Origin: UBA9619 sp964630665
GTDB taxonomy: Bacteria; Pseudomonadota; Gammaproteobacteria; Arenicellales; UBA868
NCBI GenBank assembly: GCA_964630665.1
Contig: CAZVVN010000029.1
Location: forward strand, 1 to 35,458
Length of the DNA: 35,458 nucleotides
Reading direction: 5' to 3'
The notes beneath the pieces are model-generated. The model was not told where the DNA came from. It saw only the letters and a program-made list of their open reading frames with translations, and searched no databases. The stretch's first letter is position 1; every line of letters starts with the position of its first letter. A program made the position numbers and the translations under genes. Of this stretch, positions 16,119-24,194 are shown one piece after another.

Positions 16119-16958
16119 TTAGCGGGCCGCATTGGCGAAGAAAGCCTGCTGGCCTTGAATCCGGAAGCTGTTGATCAGGTTCTGTCCGACCTCCCCGAGC
16201 ATCCAGTCGATAAATGCCTGTCCTTCTTCGGCCCTGACATGAGGATGTTTTTCCGGGTTAACCAGAATGATCCCGTACTGGTTGAACATGGGTGGGTCGC
16301 CCTGGAACAACAGCGCCAGGTTTCCCTTGTTGCCAAAGCTGAGCCAGGTGCTCCGGTCACTCAAGGTGTATGCATCCATTGAACTGGCCATATTGAGTGT
16401 TGCGCCCATGCCGCGACCGGTTTCCCGGTACCACTCGCCATTGGAATCGGTAACCTTGATATCGGTGCGGGCCCAAAGTTCAAGTTCTTTCTTGTGCGTG
16501 CCACTGTCGTCTCCTCTGGAGAAAAACAGGCTCTGGTGGCTGGCGATCCGGGTCAGAGCGTCTGCGACATCTATGGCGGCCTGGGTACCGGCCGGGTCGG
16601 ATCCAGCCCCTACGACGACGTAATCGTTATACATCAGGTCGAAGCGCCTGGTACCGAAACCATCTGCAACAAACTGCTCTTCCGAGGCTCGGTGGTGGAC
16701 CAGAAGCACGTCAGCGTCACCGTTACGGGCAACGCGGAGGGCCTGGCCGGTACCGACGGCGACAACCCGGACCTCAATGCCGGTCTCTTCGGTGAAATGT
16801 GGCAGGAGGTGGTCGTAGAACCCGGAGTTTTCGGTCGATGTCGTCGAGGCGATCACGACGAATCGTGTCCCGCCCATCGCTTGAAGCGAAAAGAACAGCA
16901 GGCAGAACGACAGGCTGATCGCGAGCTGAAAGCGTAGAAATTTATGAGCAGATGTCAC
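16119..16958 (-). CDS. tupA: Tungstate-binding periplasmic protein, TupA type
   Basis: This 279-residue periplasmic solute-binding protein has a signal peptide (LRFQLAISLSFCLLFFSLQAMG). The TupA signature begins with 'STTSTenSGfydhLLPhF', with 'VAVGTGQAL' and 'GDADVLLVHHRASEEQFVADGFG', followed by 'MYNDYVVVGAgsDPAG' and 'SRGDDSGTHKKE'. These Thr/Ser and Gly loops bind the oxyanion. It would deliver tungstate to a TupBC ABC transporter, but no permease or ATPase gene lies in the window. The start is GTG without a clear ribosome binding site; the true start may be slightly different. Upstream in the same direction lie DUF924 and ypjD. Confidence 0.9.
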   Translation of the reverse strand: MTSAHKFLRFQLAISLSFCLLFFSLQAMGGTRFVVIASTTSTENSGFYDHLLPHFTEETGIEVRVVAVGTGQALRVARNGDADVLLVHHRASEEQFVADGFGTRRFDLMYNDYVVVGAGSDPAGTQAAIDVADALTRIASHQSLFFSRGDDSGTHKKELELWARTDIKVTDSNGEWYRETGRGMGATLNMASSMDAYTLSDRSTWLSFGNKGNLALLFQGDPPMFNQYGIILVNPEKHPHVRAEEGQAFIDWMLGEVGQNLINSFRIQGQQAFFANAAR

Positions 16959-17062
16959 AGACCGTAGCCGCCGAGTTGGCGAAATGGCCCGCGTTTATAA
17001 CATATCCCAGAAACAAAACGGTCAGGTCCCCGCTGCGGTGATCTGAATGTTCCACACGACGA

Positions 17063-17080
17063 CCGGCCGTGTTCGGCCGG
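17063..17080. terminator. GC-rich hairpin between DUF924 and tupA
   Basis: CCGGCCG (17063-17069) pairs perfectly with CGGCCGG (17074-17080) around TGTT, about 40 bases after the DUF924 stop. There is no T run on the minus-strand side, so it may be a pause, RNA-stability hairpin or weak terminator. Confidence 0.35.
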
Positions 17081-17118
17081 GAAAGAAGGCCGGTGCCGGC
17101 GGTCGGTCGGTGGGGTTT

Positions 17119-17745
17119 TCAGGGGAGGCGCTGTGGTACGCCAAAGGTCTCACCCCCTGAATCCAGGAAGCATTGCTCCTCGACCGTTGACTGTCGGCCA
17201 AGAGCAAGATTCCGGTGTGGGAAGCGTTCGAAGCGCGCGATGATGTCTCGATGTAGCCGAGCATATTCGGCAGCCGAGTGGAAAAAATCCTCCGAGCCGA
17301 CCGGTGCCCGATCCGGGAGGGCCTCGAACAGTGTGACGGATCGGTCCTGCAGGTTCGGGTCCTCGGCATGTTGCAGTGGCAGATACATAAAGAGCGCCTC
17401 GACAGGGTGAAGCTCGGTATGGATCCCCTGGTCGAGGGCGCTCAGTGCGGCTTTCAGCCCCAGCCAGTCAAAGTCAAAAGCACGGCCCAATCCGCGGTAC
17501 AGGTTGCGTGGCAACTGGTCCAGTACCAGGATCAAAGACAACGTTGAAGTCCGGTCCTGATGCCAGTGGTCCAGTTCTCCGCGGACAGCTGCTGAGGGTA
17601 GTTCCCCGAAACGTTCCCGGATCTCGTCATCGAAAGAATGAGGGCCACCGAACCAGTTTGATTTTTGTGTTAAGAGCTGTGCTGGTCCTTCCAGGCTGTC
17701 GGCAAACCAGAACTCATGGATCTTGCGGGGGTCACGGGTGTTCAA
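17119..17745 (-). CDS. DUF924 family protein
   Basis: This 208-residue protein of a conserved but uncharacterised helical family is recognised by 'FWFADSLEGP' near the N-terminus, 'WFGGPhSFDDEIRERFGEL' (32-49), 'LILVLDQLPRNLYRG' (72-86), 'HPVEALFMYLPLQHAED' and the C-terminal 'FPHRNLALGR'. The family is TPR-like in structure; no biochemical role is known. It is cytoplasmic, with no signal. It lies 21 bases downstream of the YpjD-like gene on the same strand, so the two are probably co-transcribed. Confidence 0.88.
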   Translation of the reverse strand: MNTRDPRKIHEFWFADSLEGPAQLLTQKSNWFGGPHSFDDEIRERFGELPSAAVRGELDHWHQDRTSTLSLILVLDQLPRNLYRGLGRAFDFDWLGLKAALSALDQGIHTELHPVEALFMYLPLQHAEDPNLQDRSVTLFEALPDRAPVGSEDFFHSAAEYARLHRDIIARFERFPHRNLALGRQSTVEEQCFLDSGGETFGVPQRLP

Positions 17746-17766
17746 AGTAACTCCACGCGCTGCCCA

Positions 17767-18579
17767 CTAGCTCGCCAGTATCACTTCGAGCACCACGCGA
17801 GTGCCGAAATAGCCAAGCACCAGGAGTATGAAACTGGTCAGGGTCCATGTGACGGCCGTACGGCTTCGCCAGCCAAACATCCTGCGCCCAGTGATCAGTG
17901 AAGCAAAGCTCAGCCAGGCCAGAACGGCCAGTGTGGCGTGATGGTTGAGCAGCAGCGCTCGGCCAAAAAGCTGCTCAGAGAAGATGCCGCCGCTGATCAG
18001 GGTGATTGTAAGCAGTACAAAACCTGCATTGATTAGCTGGAAAAGCACCCCTTCCATTGTTTCCATTGGTGGTAGGTTACTCAGGAATCCGGCGGGGTGT
18101 CTGTGCCTGATCAGTTTCTCCAGCGTCACTAAAAGCAGCGACTGAGCGACCGCCAGGCTGAGGAAGCCATAGGCCAGACACGCGATCAGCATGTGAGCTA
18201 GAGCACTGATACTGCTTACAAGTGGAGTATAAGAAGGTCCGGGGAAGACCCATCCTGTCAGGGCGGCCAGCCCCGCTGCGGGCAGCACCAGAACACCGAG
18301 AGCTGTGAGCGGTTTGCGCAGGCTGGTGATCAGAAACAACACCACAATGATCAACGCGGTCACGGATAAGGTAGTGCCAAGGGCGAGGTTCGGCGACGTG
18401 CTGCCAGTCAAAAGGGGCGTTAATGATGCCCCATGCAGCGCTGCCACGACCGTCGTACTGAGAATGACCCGGTCGGTTCCGGTATCACGCTGGTGGCTGT
18501 CCGCGATCATCCAGCGGATAGTGAGAAACGTGGTCATGGCATAGCCCATCACGACCACAAGATTCAGAACGCCCATCAT
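17767..18579 (-). CDS. ypjD: CcsA/YpjD-type inner-membrane protein
   Basis: This is a 270-residue protein with about eight membrane helices. It belongs to the cytochrome c assembly (CcsA/ResC-like) superfamily in its short YpjD/CorE form, with 'LAHMLIACLAYGFLSLAVAQSLLL' and the late 'NHHATLAVLAWLSFASLITGR'. YpjD in E. coli has been linked to magnesium or cobalt transport (CorE), but its real job is unclear. The gene is divergent from ffh, the arrangement found in many Gammaproteobacteria, and this context supports the call. The start ATG has GGGAGG nine bases upstream. Confidence 0.88.
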   Translation of the reverse strand: MMGVLNLVVVMGYAMTTFLTIRWMIADSHQRDTGTDRVILSTTVVAALHGASLTPLLTGSTSPNLALGTTLSVTALIIVVLFLITSLRKPLTALGVLVLPAAGLAALTGWVFPGPSYTPLVSSISALAHMLIACLAYGFLSLAVAQSLLLVTLEKLIRHRHPAGFLSNLPPMETMEGVLFQLINAGFVLLTITLISGGIFSEQLFGRALLLNHHATLAVLAWLSFASLITGRRMFGWRSRTAVTWTLTSFILLVLGYFGTRVVLEVILAS

Positions 18580-18738
18580 GGCTTCGCGCCTCCCTGATCA
18601 GCCAGACAACCCGGAATAGCCCGGGCCTTTACTGCTGAGTCCAGAGTGTAGAATCGCACCAGACAATTGGGAAGCCGCGTAACCGCTATTCAGGCTTCCT
18701 TGACTCAGTTTACGGTCCTAGATCAAAGGTAAGGCGTC

Positions 18739-20094
18739 ATGTTCAACCAATTGGGTGAGCGACTTAAGGAGACATTCCGTGACTTGCGCGGCAAGGGGCG
18801 CCTGTCTGAAGAGAACATAAGCCAGGCGCTGCGCGAGGTTCGGGTCGCCCTGTTGGAAGCCGACGTGGCCTTACCTGTGGTCAAGTCATTTATCGACGGT
18901 GTGCGTGGCCGCGCCATTGGTGAGGAGGTTGTGCGCAGCCTCACCCCAGGTCAGTCCGTGATCAAGATCGTGCATGACGAACTGGTCAACCTGATGGGTG
19001 TGCGTAATGATGTGCTGAACCTGGCAGCCCGTCCGCCGGCAGTGATTCTCCTGGCGGGCCTGCAGGGTGCTGGCAAGACCACCACGGCGGCGAAACTGGC
19101 CCGTTTCCTGAAGGAACGTGAAAACAAGCGTGTGCTGTTGGCGAGCGTGGATATCTACCGACCCGCTGCAATGGAGCAGTTGCAGCGTTTGGCTGAAGAG
19201 ATAGAGGTGCCGTATCGTGGCGATGGCAAAGATGCGGTCGCGATCGCTGTCGATGCACTCAGTCATTCGCGCTCGCAGGTGATGGATGCTCTGATCATCG
19301 ACACTGCCGGACGTCTTCATGTAGACGATGACATGATGGCGGAGATTCAACAGATTCACCAGGCAGTCACTCCAGTAGAAACCTTGTTCGTGGTGGACAG
19401 TATGACCGGTCAGGACGCGGTCAACAGTGCCCGGGCGTTTAACGAGGCACTGGCACTCACTGGGATCATTCTGACCAAGACCGATGGTGACGCGCGAGGT
19501 GGTGCGGCACTGTCGATTCGCGAGGTGACAGGTCGGCCGATCAAGTTCATGGGAACTGGTGAGGGGACTGGAGCGCTGGAGCCGTTCCACCCGGACCGGG
19601 TGGCCTCGCGAATTCTGGGTATGGGTGACGTACTCAGCCTGGTTGAGGAAGTTGAGCGCAAAGTCGATAAAGAACAGGCGCAGAAGATCGCCAGAAAGTT
19701 GACGCGCGGCAAGGGTTTTGATTTCGAGGACTTCAAGGAACAGTTGCTGCAGATGGAACAGATGGGCGGACTGGCCGGACTGGTCGACAAACTGCCCGGC
19801 ATGGGCGAGCTGTCGCCACAGATCAAGAGCCAGATAGGCAGCGCCGAGACCAGGCGTACCCTTGCGATTATCAACTCGATGACTGCCAGGGAGAGGGCAT
19901 TTCCTGCCCTGATTAAGGGTTCGCGCAGACGTCGAATTGCGACCGGCTCCGGCACTGAGGTCCAGCATGTCAACCGTCTGCTGAAGCAATTCAGCCAGAT
20001 GCAGAAGATGATGAAAAAAGCCAAGGGCAAGGGTGGCTTAGCCCGGATGATGGGCCAGATGAAAGGGAATGCACCAGGTTTGCCGCCTTTCTAG
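18739..20094 (+). CDS. ffh: Signal recognition particle protein Ffh
   Basis: This 451-residue GTPase binds 4.5S RNA and signal sequences and brings nascent membrane proteins to FtsY. It has the N domain (1-98) and the G domain with GLQGAGKTT (107-115), DTAGR (188-192) and TKTD (246-249). A methionine-rich M domain from about 320 carries LLQMEQMGGL and a C-terminal RNA-binding basic region (KGSRRRRIATGSG). Length and motif order are normal. It heads the rightward core block, with rpsP 89 bases downstream. Confidence 0.97.
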   Translation: MFNQLGERLKETFRDLRGKGRLSEENISQALREVRVALLEADVALPVVKSFIDGVRGRAIGEEVVRSLTPGQSVIKIVHDELVNLMGVRNDVLNLAARPPAVILLAGLQGAGKTTTAAKLARFLKERENKRVLLASVDIYRPAAMEQLQRLAEEIEVPYRGDGKDAVAIAVDALSHSRSQVMDALIIDTAGRLHVDDDMMAEIQQIHQAVTPVETLFVVDSMTGQDAVNSARAFNEALALTGIILTKTDGDARGGAALSIREVTGRPIKFMGTGEGTGALEPFHPDRVASRILGMGDVLSLVEEVERKVDKEQAQKIARKLTRGKGFDFEDFKEQLLQMEQMGGLAGLVDKLPGMGELSPQIKSQIGSAETRRTLAIINSMTARERAFPALIKGSRRRRIATGSGTEVQHVNRLLKQFSQMQKMMKKAKGKGGLARMMGQMKGNAPGLPPF

Positions 20095-20137
20095 CGTTAG
20101 CTGTTGGTCTTCATGTAGCCTCGAAAAACGGCAACTG

Positions 20138-20146
20138 TGCTAAAAT
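20138..20146 (+). promoter_or_regulatory. Candidate extended -10 promoter of rpsP
   Basis: TGC followed by TAAAAT (20141-20146) matches an extended -10 box with one mismatch to TATAAT. It lies 36 bases before the rpsP start. No good -35 hexamer is seen, but an extended -10 may work without one. A separate promoter for rpsP-rimM-trmD-rplS is plausible. Confidence 0.5.
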
Positions 20147-20182
20147 CCGCCGGTTTTTCATGTACATCAACAGGAGTACTGC

Positions 20183-20440
20183 ATGGTCACGATACGGCTC
20201 GCTCGCGGCGGCTCTAAGAAAAGACCATTTTACTCGATCGTCGTTTCCGACCAGCGGCGGCAGCCCCGTGGCCGGTTTATCGAACGGATCGGATTTTTTA
20301 ACCCCATGGCAGTGAGCAGCGAGGAAGATCTGCGGATCGATGCCGAACGCGCCGATTACTGGATCAGCCGTGGTGCACAGCCCTCCGAACGGGTCGCAAA
20401 CATCCTCAAACGGGTGAAACGCGAAGCTGCCCCAGCCTGA
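20183..20440 (+). CDS. rpsP: 30S ribosomal protein S16
   Basis: This 85-residue ribosomal protein S16 of normal length has the family N-terminus VTIRLARGGSKKRPFY and 'RGRFIERIGFFNPMA'. It binds 16S rRNA in the small subunit body. ACAGGAG precedes the ATG. It is the first of four genes in the classic rpsP-rimM-trmD-rplS order. Confidence 0.97.
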   Translation: MVTIRLARGGSKKRPFYSIVVSDQRRQPRGRFIERIGFFNPMAVSSEEDLRIDAERADYWISRGAQPSERVANILKRVKREAAPA

Positions 20441-20476
20441 CAGGCGCCGTGTCTGCAATCTCACAGGAGAGAAGGC

Positions 20477-20986
20477 ATGGCTGTGAATTACGATCATGGG
20501 GCTACGGTCGTAGTGGGTCGAATCTGCGGGGTCTTCGGTGTTAAGGGAGAAGTCAGGGTACAGGACTATTCCAGTCAGAACGGTAACATTCTTCACTATG
20601 AGCCGTGGGTGTTGAGACTGGAGGATGGTTGGGTCGAGCGAAGAGTAAAAGGCCGGCTTCACCAGAAAGGTGTCGTTTGCCAGATTGAGGGTTATGAAGA
20701 TCGGGATCGGGCGCGGACCTTGATGGATGTTGATATCGCCGTACGCGAGGATCAACTCGATACGCTCGAATCTGGAGAGTACTACTGGCGCCAGCTGGAA
20801 GGCCTTGAGGTGATCAACCTGAACGGTGAGAACCTGGGAAAGGTGGAAGGGTTGATTGAAACAGGCGCGAATGATGTGATGGTTTTGAAGGGCGAGCGGG
20901 AAAGGTTGATTCCGTACGTGGCCGGGGTGACGCAGGTAGACCTCGATGCCGGTCGAATCCAGGTCGACTGGGACAAGGATTTCTGA
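20477..20986 (+). CDS. rimM: 16S rRNA processing protein RimM
   Basis: This 169-residue maturation factor helps assemble the 30S head and binds S19. The N-terminal barrel carries 'VVVGRICGVFGVKGEVRVQDYS', and the C-terminal PRC-barrel-like domain carries 'eyYWrqLEGLEVin..geNLGKVEGLIETGANDVMVL' and RLIPYV. Length is normal. A strong CACAGGAGAG site precedes the ATG. It sits 36 bases after rpsP and 29 bases before trmD. Confidence 0.97.
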   Translation: MAVNYDHGATVVVGRICGVFGVKGEVRVQDYSSQNGNILHYEPWVLRLEDGWVERRVKGRLHQKGVVCQIEGYEDRDRARTLMDVDIAVREDQLDTLESGEYYWRQLEGLEVINLNGENLGKVEGLIETGANDVMVLKGERERLIPYVAGVTQVDLDAGRIQVDWDKDF

Positions 20987-21015
20987 CCGGCAGGTGCCGG
21001 AACCGCCCAGACGGC

Positions 21016-21771
21016 ATGACGATGCGAATTGACGTCGTCAGCATCTTTCCGGCGATGTTTGATGCTGTACGCTGCTGGGGAATGACCAGGCGCGCTCTCG
21101 ACTCCGGGCAGCTTGAACTGGAGCTCTGGGACCCCCGGGAATTTACCAAGGATGGTTACCGCCGGGTGGATGATCGGCCTTATGGTGGCGGTCCCGGCAT
21201 GGTGATGATGATCGAGCCGTTACGGCAGGCCATTGAGCAGGCCAGGTCCATGGGTGGGGGCCGCGTGTTGTATCTTTCGCCGCAGGGATCGAAGTTGGAC
21301 CAGGCGCGAGTGAGGGAACTGTCCCTGGAGGCATCGCTGGTGCTGCTGGCGGGGCGTTATGAAGGTGTCGACGAACGGTTGATCGAGAGTGCTGTCGATG
21401 AAGAGATCTCGATCGGTGACTATGTTGTTGCCGGGGGTGAGTTGCCAGCGATGGTGCTGATTGAGGCGCTGGTACGATATCTGCCCGGCGTGCTGGGAAA
21501 CGAAGATTCGGTGGAGTTCGATTCGTTCAGTGACGGATTGCTGGACTGGCCGCATTACACGCGCCCGGAGACGTATGAAACAAGGACTGTGCCAGCAACG
21601 CTGTTGAGTGGTCACCATGAAGAGATCCGGTGCTGGCGCCTGAAACAGGCACTGGGCCGGACCTGGATGCGGCGGCCGGACCTGCTGGAGTCTAAAGTGC
21701 TGAGTCAAGAAGAGCAGCAGTTACTGGAATCGTTCAAACGCGGACGAGAAGAACAGGAGAAGTCAACATGA
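21016..21771 (+). CDS. trmD: tRNA (guanine-N1-)-methyltransferase TrmD
   Basis: This 251-residue SPOUT enzyme methylates G37 in tRNAs next to the anticodon. It shows 'VSIFPAMFDA' at the N-terminus, DDRPYGGGPGMVM, and the trefoil-knot S-adenosylmethionine site 'SIGDYVVAGGELPAMVLIEALVRYLPGVLGN', followed by the SFSDGLLDWPHYTRP linker. A second in-frame ATG two codons later is also possible as the start. The last four bases overlap the start of rplS (ATGA), a sign of coupled translation. Confidence 0.97.
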   Translation: MTMRIDVVSIFPAMFDAVRCWGMTRRALDSGQLELELWDPREFTKDGYRRVDDRPYGGGPGMVMMIEPLRQAIEQARSMGGGRVLYLSPQGSKLDQARVRELSLEASLVLLAGRYEGVDERLIESAVDEEISIGDYVVAGGELPAMVLIEALVRYLPGVLGNEDSVEFDSFSDGLLDWPHYTRPETYETRTVPATLLSGHHEEIRCWRLKQALGRTWMRRPDLLESKVLSQEEQQLLESFKRGREEQEKST

Positions 21772-22124
21772 GCAAGCTGATCGACGAAATTGAACAGGAG
21801 CAGTTGAAAACCGACTTGCCTGAGTTCGACCCGGGCGATTCGGTACGGGTACAGGTCAAAGTCAGAGAAGGAAACCGGGAGCGACTGCAGGCTTTTGAAG
21901 GTGTGGTCATTGCGAAAAAAAACCGCGGACTGAACTCCTCGTTTACCGTACGAAAGATCTCTTATGGCGAGGGTGTCGAACGTGTTTTTCAGACCCACAG
22001 CCCTATGGTGGAATCGATCGAGGTTCGTCGACGCGGTGACGTCCGTCGGGCCAAGCTGTATTACCTGCGGGGCCGGACCGGGAAATCGGCCAGGATCAAG
22101 GAAAAGATTTCCGGAGGATCCTGA
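21768..22124 (+). CDS. rplS: 50S ribosomal protein L19
   Basis: This 118-residue L19 lies at the 30S-50S interface. Its family pattern is visible: FDPGDSVRVQVKVREGNRERLQAFEGVVIAKKNRGLNSSFTVRKISYGEGVERVFQTHSP, ending in the 'RRgdVRRAKLYYLRGR.GKsARIKEK' tail. GGAGAAG precedes the ATG, which overlaps the trmD stop. Confidence 0.97.
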   Translation: MSKLIDEIEQEQLKTDLPEFDPGDSVRVQVKVREGNRERLQAFEGVVIAKKNRGLNSSFTVRKISYGEGVERVFQTHSPMVESIEVRRRGDVRRAKLYYLRGRTGKSARIKEKISGGS

Positions 22125-22178
22125 ACGAGCTGTTTTGCCGAATTGGTCGAAGAGTCGGGCTGGATCGGAAAACATTCG

Positions 22179-22194
22179 GGCGGGCAGGCCCGCC
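22179..22194. terminator. Short GC-rich hairpin after rplS
   Basis: GGCGGG (22179-22184) pairs with CCCGCC (22189-22194) around CAGG, 55 bases after the rplS stop. No T run follows, so it is at best a weak terminator or an RNA 3' end. If the next gene began earlier than 22225 it would be inside coding sequence. Confidence 0.35.
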
Positions 22195-22224
22195 GATGAC
22201 CGACCTCTGGCTCGCTACCGCGGC

Positions 22225-24186
22225 TTGGGTCGTCCTGCCCATGGGATTCGGCTGATCTTCGAAATTTTCTGTTACGTCCAACGCCAGCTACTGACAGTTA
22301 GTCTGCTGGGAACGTGTTGTTTTTCACCCTATCTTTCGGCGCAGACCCCGGATCTGGCATCGGGTCTATCGCAAACGACCTCTGCCGGGTCGCATGTGTT
22401 CCAGCCTCGACTGACACCGCTGGTTGATACCGGGTTCAGGATCTCTATACCGAACTTGGCAGGGCACGCGGAGGCGGGAGACGGCACCCCAGAGACCGTG
22501 GGGCCGTTGGCTACGGTGCTCACGCTGGAGCGGGTCCAACAACTGCGCCAGGAAGGGGCTTACGGTCTTGCCCTTGCCCTTCTTCAGCAGACTGGGACGG
22601 GTGAGCAGCCAGACTGGCTGGATTGGGAACGGCAACGCTGGGCCATACTGAAAGCGGCGGGCCTGAAGGCCGAACTGGTGGAGCGCCTCCGGAGTATTTT
22701 GCCGTCACTGGAAGGCGATCTGAAGGTCGAGGTGACGCTGGAGGTGGCAGCACTGCTGTTGATCCTGCAAAAGCCACGGGAATCCCGTGCCGTCATCCGC
22801 CAGATGTGGGCCAGCCAACAGCCCGCTCCCGTTTCTATGCTCGGTGCCAGACGCTTGGTCATTCAGGCTTACCTCGCGGAAGGCCTGCTGGACGATGCCG
22901 ATGTGGCCTGTGACCGGTACCAGGCCGATTACTATCCTGACGATCCGGCGTGGAACAGGTTGCGGGCAACACTGTTGCTGCGCTCGGGAAAGCCAGGAGA
23001 TGCTCTGCGCTATCTCGCTGGCTTACAGGACGTTGAGTCCAAGCAGCTTCGGTCTCTGGCAAGGCTCAGGGAGGGATCCAAAACACCTCAGGAAGTACTC
23101 TCCCGGATGCAGGCGATGCGGATCAGCAGCCAGCAAGGCTCTCAAACAGACCGGTTTCGGCTGGCCGTGCTGGCCGAAGCCGCGGAGCGCGGCCTGAACT
23201 GGTTGGAGAGTGCCAGTGCTCTTGAGGTGCTGCTGGCCGAGGGTGCTGTACCAGGGCGTCTTCTGGCTGAAGTCAACCTGAAACGCCTGCTCAGGGTTTA
23301 TCAGGTGTTGGGTGACAAGGCCCGCCAGGAACTTACCCTCGACGGCAGTGCTTTCGGCGCCTGGAGCCAGACACTGGCTGAGCAGCAAGTCGATGGTGTG
23401 ACCCGTAGAGCGATTTATCTGTCTTGGTATTTCGATGCTGGGTTGGAGGCACCGAGCGATGAACTGAACCAGGCTCTGGTCCGTGGATTGCTAGACGACC
23501 GTCTGGCCCCGCTGGTGTTTCTGCTGTATGGCACGGACGGTCCTCTTGGTCCGGTGACCCGACTCGCAGATGATCTTCTGCACAAGCTCTCCCGCTATGC
23601 GCTGCAAAGGCGAGACTACAGTCTGGCCTCTACTCTGAACCAGGCCTCGCGCACAGCGCCGGAGGGTATGAATGAAGGCGAATGGGCTCTGCGCCGGTCT
23701 CGGGTGGAGATATTCGCCGGTCATGCAGAACCCGGCCTGGATATACTTCTCGAGTGGCTTGGTCAGGTTGAGTTTATTGCCGAGGACAGCCTGGACCGGG
23801 TGATACAGGTTTTGTTCGACCTGCAGACAATCGGCCGACACGACCTGGCGATGCTGGGCTTTCAACAGGTCGCCGAGCTGGCCCGGACGCCGCGTCAGCA
23901 AAGAGAACTGCTCTACTGGATGGCTGAGTCACAGGCCGCACAGGGAGAGCACAGCCGGGCCGCAGATCTCTTCCTTCGTTCTGCCGTCATCGGCAGGTCA
24001 AGGTCGAGCCAGTGGGGTCAGAGCGCCCGCTTTCGAGCAGCGAGTGAACTTGCCTCAGCCGGGCTGATCAATGATGCCCGAACACTTTACCGTGCCTTGC
24101 TTGAGATGACCTCTGACCCAAAGCAGCGCCTGGCCTTGGGACAGAAGATCCAGGATCTTGATCTGCAGGCGGCGTGGGGCAACTGA
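22225..24186 (+). CDS. Exported helical-repeat (TPR-like) protein of unknown function
   Basis: This protein of about 650 residues is built of helical hairpins with alternating Leu/Ala and charged faces, as in TPR or Sel1-like superhelices. Examples are 'GLLDDADVACDRYQADYYPDDPAW', 'SGKPGDALRYLAGL' and 'aAqGEHSRAADLFLRSAVIG'. I recognise no enzyme domain. The best start is unclear. The frame is open from within rplS, and TTG at 22225 or 22135 would be the first usable codons after rplS. The 22225 start gives a signal peptide (RQLLTVSLLGTCCFSPYLSA) and a long basic N-region, so the product is probably periplasmic or outer-membrane attached. It ends 8 bases before the xerD ATG. The position, between rplS and xerD, suggests a conserved gammaproteobacterial neighbour, but function is unknown. 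Confidence 0.7.
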   Translation: MGRPAHGIRLIFEIFCYVQRQLLTVSLLGTCCFSPYLSAQTPDLASGLSQTTSAGSHVFQPRLTPLVDTGFRISIPNLAGHAEAGDGTPETVGPLATVLTLERVQQLRQEGAYGLALALLQQTGTGEQPDWLDWERQRWAILKAAGLKAELVERLRSILPSLEGDLKVEVTLEVAALLLILQKPRESRAVIRQMWASQQPAPVSMLGARRLVIQAYLAEGLLDDADVACDRYQADYYPDDPAWNRLRATLLLRSGKPGDALRYLAGLQDVESKQLRSLARLREGSKTPQEVLSRMQAMRISSQQGSQTDRFRLAVLAEAAERGLNWLESASALEVLLAEGAVPGRLLAEVNLKRLLRVYQVLGDKARQELTLDGSAFGAWSQTLAEQQVDGVTRRAIYLSWYFDAGLEAPSDELNQALVRGLLDDRLAPLVFLLYGTDGPLGPVTRLADDLLHKLSRYALQRRDYSLASTLNQASRTAPEGMNEGEWALRRSRVEIFAGHAEPGLDILLEWLGQVEFIAEDSLDRVIQVLFDLQTIGRHDLAMLGFQQVAELARTPRQQRELLYWMAESQAAQGEHSRAADLFLRSAVIGRSRSSQWGQSARFRAASELASAGLINDARTLYRALLEMTSDPKQRLALGQKIQDLDLQAAWGN

Positions 24187-24194
24187 ACGGAAGG

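Noticed and set aside
18886..19989. Long open frame of 367 codons antisense to ffh
   Set aside because: It lies wholly within the ffh coding region in a GC-rich sequence, has no family resemblance and is a mirror of the real gene.
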